From: Solanum dulcamara
Taxonomy: Eukaryota; Streptophyta; Magnoliopsida; Solanales; Solanaceae
Direction: 5' to 3'
Assembly: GCF_947179165.1 (NCBI RefSeq)
Contig: NC_077248.1
Span: 53,553,732-53,617,731, forward strand
DNA: 64,000 bases
The translations under genes were made by a program, and so were the position numbers. The notes below the pieces were generated by a model that saw only the letters and a program-made list of their open reading frames with translations, was not told the DNA's origin and searched no databases. Shown piece by piece: positions 56,945 to 64,000 of the stretch (the stretch's first letter is position 1; each line of letters starts with the position of its first letter).

Positions 56945-58038
56945 GACAAACCCATGGATTCTTATGAACCAATTTAATGAGTTATTCCTATGATTTATTG
57001 ATGATGAAAATGATAGATGAGCTACTCTTATGTTATTTTATAAAGTTTGATTGGTATCTATTATAAATTTCCTAATGATGTTAATGACCATGTTTTCATG
57101 AAGTTCCATTGAGATAATGACTAATCACCAAGAAGACTTTAAGGTGGGGTTCAGTTTGGTAGCTATTGTAGCTACCCAATAGAATCCTAGTAGAAACCTT
57201 TAGACAGTAATTACGTTGAACACATAGGTATAAAGTTCCAATATGACGTAGATAGTGGATACTTATATAGCACAAAGTTAGAGAAAGTACCATCAAGAAG
57301 TCTACCCTGGCAATGTAGCCTTGACCTTCTCAATGTAGGGATAATCAAATTCCATGTTATATCTAGCATGGTCTAATCTGTCGGTTAAAGATCCTATCCC
57401 ATAACAAGGTAAAATAAAGGTATAAAGTTCTCATGATGATAGTTTTAATGCATTTTCCAATGGTTATAAAGTTTAAGGTTTTTTTCATGGTTTTACTCAT
57501 GTTTTTAAGATATTGGTCATACACCTCTTGATTCATATTGATTATCGCCTATGTTTATTTTTCATGCATATTTGTCACATACTTAGTGTATTTCATGTAG
57601 TAACACATACTCTTTCCTACATTATATCATAATGTAGGGTCCAACGATCATGCTCATCCTCCCATTCATGACTAGAGCTTATTATGTTTGTACTTCTGGT
57701 GAGTCCTCATATTTTGAAGATAAGACATTCTATTTTTTTATGACTTATGACTCTTTTATATTTTATATTGGGTGATCTAGGAGCTTATCCTAAGACCTAG
57801 ACTAGTCAGTAGAGGCATATTAGAAGTTTTGGAGTCTATGTTGTCTTTCATTTTGAGTTGAGACTTGTTCTCTCTTATTGAGACTTTCATGTTGAGACTT
57901 TATTTCTGTATCTATGACTTGCTTTATTTCTTTACTTATATTATGTATGCTCATTAATTATATGCTAAGAGGTTTGGTTGTGATCCCTCAAGATTTTAAT
58001 CATCGTGTCGCACCTAGGGTCTATCTTGGGGTGTGACA
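56945..58038 (+). repeat. LTR fragment P1 (plus orientation)
   Basis: It is the 3' part of an LTR related to B and F, ending TATCTTGGGGTGTGACA at 58038. A perfect hairpin of the conserved module lies at 57616-57638 (CCTACATT and AATGTAGG). No internal region or gene follows. Confidence 0.8.
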
Positions 58039-58737
58039 TGCAGTGACCAAGTAAATATAACATGAAACTGATAATTTCATTCAAAAAAGATAGTACAAGG
58101 TCATACAATATTCTAAATATTATAATATGTGTGGGAGGTACCAATAATCAATATATAACCATGTGAATTACAATATGGAATATGGTGTATTGCCCCACCA
58201 AAATGGCCCCATATGCTTTCCAAGGCATAAAGGAATGAGCCATGAGTTAATATAGATCCACTAAGCTAATGCCCAATTAGGATAATCCAATGGTGACACG
58301 TAGTTCTAAGACCTGGGTAATTTCCACTATTCAACCTCGATGCTAAGTAATATCCCAATGGAAAACATGCATAATCATAATCATATTCTTTAAAATTGTA
58401 AAAATCTAGTGATACTGAGTTATTCATGAAAATCTGAAAATCATAAGAATAGTTTCTTGAAATCATGATACATAACATAGTCGTGAAAGACACTTTAATC
58501 GAAAGTATCAAAATTATGATAGTCTTTCATAATGAGAGATACTTTAATCGGAAGTATCATATTTTCATAAAAACTTATTGATGCTTTATTTAAAATCATC
58601 CTTGATTCCTAAAATTCTTCATAACATAATGCATGCATAATAACATAGCTTAAATTATGATTATAAAATATTTACATAGCATGGGGCCATGCATAAATCT
58701 ATTTCCAAGTTATGATTATGAAGTTAAAGATGATTTT
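58039..58737 (-). repeat. LTR fragment P2 (minus orientation)
   Basis: It aligns with the middle of F's LTR (52740-53290) in the same direction: GATCCACTAAGCTAATGCC and CGATGCTAAGTAATATCCCA have close counterparts. It also has a short direct repeat, ACTTTAATCGGAAGTATCA at about 58491-58510 and 58541-58560. Its borders are approximate. Confidence 0.7.
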
Positions 58738-59949
58738 CATGAATAGATTATGAGTTCAATGATCTTCAAGTAAAGTTTTCATGATTTTAAGTTGAGATTT
58801 TTATTTTATGATGAAAGTATGATGATGATCAAAGTTAAGATCAAAGATGTTATTATAGTGTGATAAGTTCAATTCTCATGCAATCATGTTAAAGATGGTG
58901 ATAAGTACAATTCGCACCGAAGTTATGGATTCTTATGAATTACTAAGATAATGATCTATTCCTAATATGTTTTAAAGGTGGATTGATAGGTAGTTATTAT
59001 CTTTCCCTGTTATGTTATGATCATGTTTTATGAGTTTTTATTAGGATATTAACTAAGTACCGAGCGAGCTTCTAGGTGAGGTTCGGTCTGGTTACGCAGT
59101 TAGTTACCCAAGCTAATCCTAGTAGAAACCTAAAGTCCCAAACTATATTTCCCATGTAGGATTGCCTTCATGGTCTAGATAGTGGATCCATATATAGAAC
59201 AATTGAGTTGAGTTGAGTACCATGACTGAGAATGCCCTAGCAAGGTAGCCTCCCCCTTCTTAGTGAGGGTTCCATCAGATTCCATGTAATAACTCGCATG
59301 GTCTTAGATGTCAGTTAAAGGTCTTCTCCCACACAAGTTGAAGTTAAGCTATAAGTTTATGATAAAGGTTTATGATGATCATTGACCATGAATTACATAT
59401 GTTTTCAAATGCATTTAAGCTCTATCCATACTCATTATGATTGGTCATGTATCTTATGGTATATTGTTCACCTTCCTATTAATTGTTCATGCATACCTCA
59501 CATACTTAGTACATTTAAACGTTCTAACACATATTTTGCCTACATTGTCTTATAATATAGGGACGGACGATGCTCTCAATCATCCTATTCATGGCTAGAG
59601 TTGCCCTAGATTCTCAAGGAGCAGGTGAGTCCTCATTCTATTGAGGATATAAATTTTATTCTCGATGTTTACTTGAATTTCTTTTATTGATCGTGTGAAC
59701 TAGGAGATTTTCCTAAGACCTTATCAAAGACTATATTAGAGTCATGTTTAGACAGATTATGATGTAATCTGGTTTGGAAATCTATTGACTTGAATACTCT
59801 TAGTCCCATTGTCTAGTAATGATTACTTTTGCTTATTTTTATCATGTTTTTTACCTTATGTATGCGATGTATGCTAAGATGGCTTATGGTTGGGGTCCCT
59901 CGTATCCCAATCGCCATGTTGCGGCTTGGCCCTAGTTTGTGTCATGACA
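58738..59949 (+). repeat. LTR fragment P3 (plus orientation)
   Basis: It ends CCCTAGTTTGTGTCATGACA at 59949 and is related to P1 and, reversed, to B and F. The hairpin arms are CCTACATT (59539-59546) and AATATAGG (59554-59561). P2 and P3 lie head to head. Confidence 0.78.
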
Positions 59950-60916
59950 GTCAGTACAGACTAGTGAAATTCTAGAGTTTCTAATTCTTGAATCATGAAT
60001 CCTGTTTACAATATATGAAACATATTACGACCCAATACAATTTAATTGCAAAAGTCAAAGTACTGAAATTACAACTTTTGAAGATGGAGATATGCGACAT
60101 TTTTTGAGCAATAACAACTTCTACGACCCATAAAGGCTTTCTTCCTGTACATGTCTAACTTTTCCCAACTTTTTGAAGTTCCATTCTTAATATGTGTCTA
60201 CGATCTGTATGTACTTCTATGAGCTATAAACCTAGGTTGTAATGTCTGATCTTGATTTTCTTATTTTCTGAATTCTTGTCTATGAGATACATCTATGACT
60301 TGTGGTTCCTTTTACAGACCATAGATGATGTCCGTAAAAATTAAACTCATGCAAATTGAAACTGATCTTAACTATGAACTTTTGGTGTATTGCAGTTGAG
60401 TTCTAATCTCTTATTGTAAATCAGTACTTTTAACAAGCAACTAAGTTAAGAGATAAGATAGATAGTTTCAGTAGTTTCCCCTCCTTCCCTACAGGCTTAC
60501 TCATCTAAGTTTTATGACTATGCCTAGCCTGTGCGATTTCTTATGTTCCTTGATGCTATGGGTAAATTCATTTGAGTCGCTACTCCTAGTCTAAATCATT
60601 TACAAACCATGGTAGTTATGTAGTTTCAAAAATCAGTCCACTAATACTAGTAAGTTTGTTCATTTTTTAGTTCATGCTTGAGGTAAGAGTTTCCTACTTA
60701 GCATCATTTTCGATTTCATTTCCCTTAGTTATCATTATTATTTTAGTATGCATCCTTACCTTTTGAGTTCAGTTCAACTCTTATATCAGTCACATATGAA
60801 TTACAATGTCAATATTCAATTTTTGGAATTAAGTAATTGGCATTGCAACTCTTTTCCTACCCTTTTAAGTTTAGTAGGTCTCCACTTGAAGACGAATGTT
60901 TCCAAGAAGGAGATAT
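59950..60916 (+). mobile_element. Element H, 3' non-coding end
   Basis: It contains no open gene but ends CCACTTGAAGACGAATGTTT then AAGAAGGAGATAT and TGTTACACC, which resembles the 3' end of plant Gypsy elements (GAGGACGAATGTT followed by a purine tract and TGTAACACC). The polypurine tract is 60904-60916. Before 60700 the sequence is T-rich with no recognisable domain, and its assignment to H is less certain. Confidence 0.6.
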
Positions 60917-61960
60917 TGTTACACCTCACAAATTCTATGCTAAAGATCAAAATATTCTTCATATAAATATTGACCCGTACCGAATGATTTCTAATTGTGT
61001 ATTTATGTTAAGATTAATTCCTAAGTATGGAAAGTGTAGTTGATGTGAAATAGGGTCATATGGAACCTCTAGAACTAAGTCAAGTTCAAAGATTCTCTAC
61101 CGATTAAGTTTTCACATAATTTCATGCAAAGGTCAACTTCAAATGATTATATCTCTAAGAATTAAAAGATTTATATTAACCAACTTACCAACTTAAAATT
61201 CTACGAGTCTTCTTTCCAATGCCACTAACAGTTTGTTAATCCGAGTCCAGAGTAAAAACTTATTATAGATATACCAAAGACACACTATTCTAAAAACAAA
61301 TTCAGCCCAGGTACTTTGCGTCATCAGTACGAATTATACTGATATAGTACAACCCGTACATTGGAACGTGAAAAGGCTCTAAGAGTACTAAAATCAACCA
61401 GTGACCACAAATGACATCATGGGCCATATGTTGATTGTAAGACCCATACAATGTCCCGTGGAAAACATCTGAGTGTCCAATATTCAACCCAAGCAACCAA
61501 AAGTCGGACCATGGCCCGAGGTATTAATGTACGACTCATATATAAGTGTATATGAGTCATATATCAATGTATATGACAGGTATATGAGGTATATCATTCA
61601 GATACTAGTTTTTTCTAGATTTTATAAAAATACTATTTTGAGTTTCTTTTCTCACTTTTCAGTATTCTCCATAATCTTACAATAGAAATCCTAGAATTTC
61701 TACAAAATTTTAACATCAAGTCATCCTCCTATAACTAGTGAAATTAATCAAGAATTCGATTCTAGGGTTCAAGACTTGATTTTTGTGCAAGTAAATCAAG
61801 AATTCTTTCTTCCAAGCAAAGGTAAACACACTTTCACAATTTTCTAGTGATTCCAACATATGTTATGTATCCTAAACAAGAATCTACCATCAAAATCTAG
61901 GACTTTCAAGATAACTCATCTTAAAGGATGCCCTATAAGGATGAAGACTCACCAATAAAT
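60917..61960 (+). repeat. Probable 3' LTR of element H
   Basis: Starts TGTTACACCTCACAAATTC after the purine tract. A short TATATGA-rich segment lies at 61540-61600. The right end is not clear; I place it where minus-oriented LTR sequence begins. No gene is visible. Confidence 0.5.
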
Positions 61961-62119
61961 CTACTAAGTTGAACTAGAGTCGTACTGACCACGACCTAAA
62001 TGCTGAACATCAAAATCTATATTATTAAACAATATAGGCATAAAGTATGTGGTCAGTATTTTGAATGTATAGAGTATGTGAGACATGCATGAGAAAAGAA
62101 CAACTGAATATGTTGAACA
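61961..62119 (-). repeat. LTR fragment of the A/B/F type
   Basis: ACTCACCAATAAATC, the hairpin TCTATATT/AATATAGG (62016-62038) and GTATGTGAGACATGCATGAG follow the order seen in the LTRs of A, B and F. It is about 160 bases long and its borders are approximate. Confidence 0.6.
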
Positions 62120-63713
62120 TGTAATGACCCTCTGATATGCTCAAATTACACCTCTCAAAATATGTATAAAGCGAACGTTCATCAAATATCAAACCTAACA
62201 AAGGTTAGAATCGACCCCATGAAGAATATGGTTTAGATTTTAGATTAATCATTTATTATTTGCTTTAGTAATCAATTCATTTCCATAATGAAGGGTGGGG
62301 GGTTATAAAAACTAATTAATGAATCAAATAACAAGAATCAACTATTAAAGTAAGGGTTTAATATGGTTTAAATCAATATGATGTGAAACTAGGGTTTTAT
62401 GTGTTCCACATGAATCCTTAACTAAGTCGCCCTTTTTTATTAGTAATCCTTTCCCATTGTGTTACAACTAGAATCGGTAAGTTAATTTCACATAAATTCT
62501 TGATCCGACAAATAAGTGAATTTCACTACACACCTTGATCTATCTACGAGTGTATGCTTTACTAACCCTTACCAATCATCCCAGATTTAGCTATCCCTTG
62601 ATCTTTTCAAGCTAATTAGATGAGAATGATTAGCCCCAAATATCTTTTTCTAATCTCTTTTCCCATTCGTTACCACCTTCATCCGGTAAGTACAGAAAAG
62701 ACGAATTCTAACGTTGGCCACCATTGAAAAGCAATCAAAACGAAGGGAAAAATAATACATACATGCACACTATTCAATAATCACTTTTTATTAAGTTGTA
62801 AGTTGTTAATTCTTCATGGTTTACACAAATCTAGCTGTGGAATTAGCTACTCCTAATTATGTGATAACAATCAAGAATATTTGGTGTAAAAAAATCATGC
62901 ACTTATAAAATTGAATGTGAGAATCCAAAATCATCAATTAAATTTCGAATGTAAGTATCGATAACAAAAATTGGAATTAAAAAATAAAAGCCCAAAAGTA
63001 GTTCAAGCTATATTCTCAAACCCAAAAAGTGCATAAAGTAAAAATAAACCTAAGAAGTGTATTTGTAGACAAATAATCCTAAGTAAATATGTGTTTAGAA
63101 AAATTGGGAAACTTTAAGTCAATTGGGTCCTATGACTTGTTTCCACGAATCATCATTGGGTTGATGACTCATAGATACAACTCGTAATCTTCATATTGCA
63201 CTTATAAACTCTTCCTTTTTCACGACAACCTTCTATGAATCGTAGCTTCCAGGATGACTCATCAACCTGAGTCATAGACCTATTTTCATCTTCAACAGCT
63301 TCTTCTGCGAACATGTTCTATTACTCATAGGAATGTGAACGCATGGTAATTACTCGTAATTCTCAACTTTGCTTCACTTCTTCACTCTCACTTTGATGAA
63401 TGCAAATGAAAAATTGTAAGAATGAGAACGACTCGTACACTTAACTAGTAACCTTTAGTTGTAATTGCATTCCTCTCTTTAGTTTTGACGATTGGTAACT
63501 ACAACCCGTAGAATCAACTATGAGTCGTAGCATAGACTTGTAAAATCTCAAAAAAACCCTACATCAGTGTTGTGATTCCTTAATCAATTCTCCGACATAG
63601 TTTCCTATAAAATAAACACAGCTAATATCAAATATGCTAACAAATACCTAAAATACATGCAACTTTTCAAGTTTTAAGTATTAAAAGTATCGGTAATCCA
63701 TGGTACATCAACA
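62120..63713 (-). repeat. Probable LTR of element I (minus)
   Basis: On the plus strand it starts TGTAATGACCC and ends GGTACATCAACA. In element orientation it begins TGTTGATGTACC after TTTTAAGTAGAGGG and CTTGAGGATAAGCAACC, a pattern seen at the 3' end of Athila/Tat-type Gypsy elements (CTTGAGGACAAGCA..., then TGTTGATG). The lineage is tentative. No gene is visible. Confidence 0.5.
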
Positions 63714-64000
63714 CCCTCTACTTAAAATGGTTGCTTATCCTCAAGCGATACTACTATTACTAAAATGAAATAATGAAATATAAGATCAAGAATTTACAGC
63801 GATCACAAGGCTATTTACTCCCGACCCTTTCTAATTTTCATCCATGATATCTTTGCAACCATTATTTTAAATCAAACTAACTTATGTGGATGAATATTAG
63901 ACACTTCAGAACCCATAGACAAACTCACATGAAAAAAAAACATCCACCATTTTCATGACTATTTCGACAATTCTACTTGTGCCCTCACCGAAATGAAATC
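63714..64000 (-). mobile_element. Element I, internal 3' end (partial)
   Basis: Polypurine tract region 63714-63730, then the CTTGAGGATAAGCAACC block (minus strand, about 63729-63747). The remaining bases are non-coding to the window end. Confidence 0.45.

Noticed and set aside
60748..61043. Small open frames at 60748-60966 and 60837-61043
   Set aside because: They cross the polypurine tract and LTR border of element H.

Overview
The window looks like plant nuclear heterochromatin, most likely from a Solanaceae species. It is AT-rich and made almost entirely of decayed Ty3/Gypsy LTR retrotransposons. Primer-binding sites match plant initiator-tRNA-Met (TGGTATCAGAGC or a decayed form). LTRs run from 1.6 to 3.6 kb, and one SINE resembles the tRNA-derived TS/SolS family known from Solanaceae. 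I found no host gene, tRNA, rRNA, CRISPR array or bacterial feature. Species and lineage names are inference from motifs read by eye.

Layout, left to right. Element A (1-8894, minus) is the best preserved; its 3' LTR runs off the left edge. A 5'-truncated LTR of family E (8895-10468, plus) follows. Element B (10469-18774, minus) has a truncated 3' LTR and ends inside what appears to be the primer-binding site of element D. Element D (18775-22020 and 34981-38591, plus) is split in its RNase H by element C (22021-34980, minus). The 3' LTR of C carries a 3.6 kb solo LTR of family E (23384-26980, minus). D's right LTR ends inside the left LTR of element F (38592-54239, minus). F is split in its integrase by an 8.2 kb family E insertion (39745-47971, plus) made of three tandem LTR units with a perfect 5-bp target duplication. 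F itself lies in the integrase of a still older element G (54240-56944, minus), which carries the SINE. Three LTR fragments in mixed orientation follow (56945-59949), then the 3' end of a plus-strand element H (59950-61960), and an LTR of a minus-strand element I (62120-63713) that continues past the window.

Elements A, B, C, F and G share one plan: gag with two zinc knuckles, protease, reverse transcriptase, RNase H, then integrase ending in a chromodomain-like tail. This fits a Tekay/Del-like chromovirus lineage. Every gag and pol copy is broken by stops, frameshifts or deletions, so no element here is likely to move by itself. A shows about 95 percent LTR identity over roughly 200 bp compared by eye, against about 85 percent for C, so A is probably the younger of these two.

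The observations most worth following are the tandem LTR-PBS array with its 11-bp minisatellites (39745-47971); a two-hairpin module kept in the LTRs of several subfamilies (e.g. 6979-7036); a cluster of five CACGTG boxes upstream of the TATA box of the family E LTR; seven stem-loop-like repeats inside the same LTR; and an in-frame loss of both zinc knuckles in C's Gag-protease frame. I did not find evidence for a new biochemical system.
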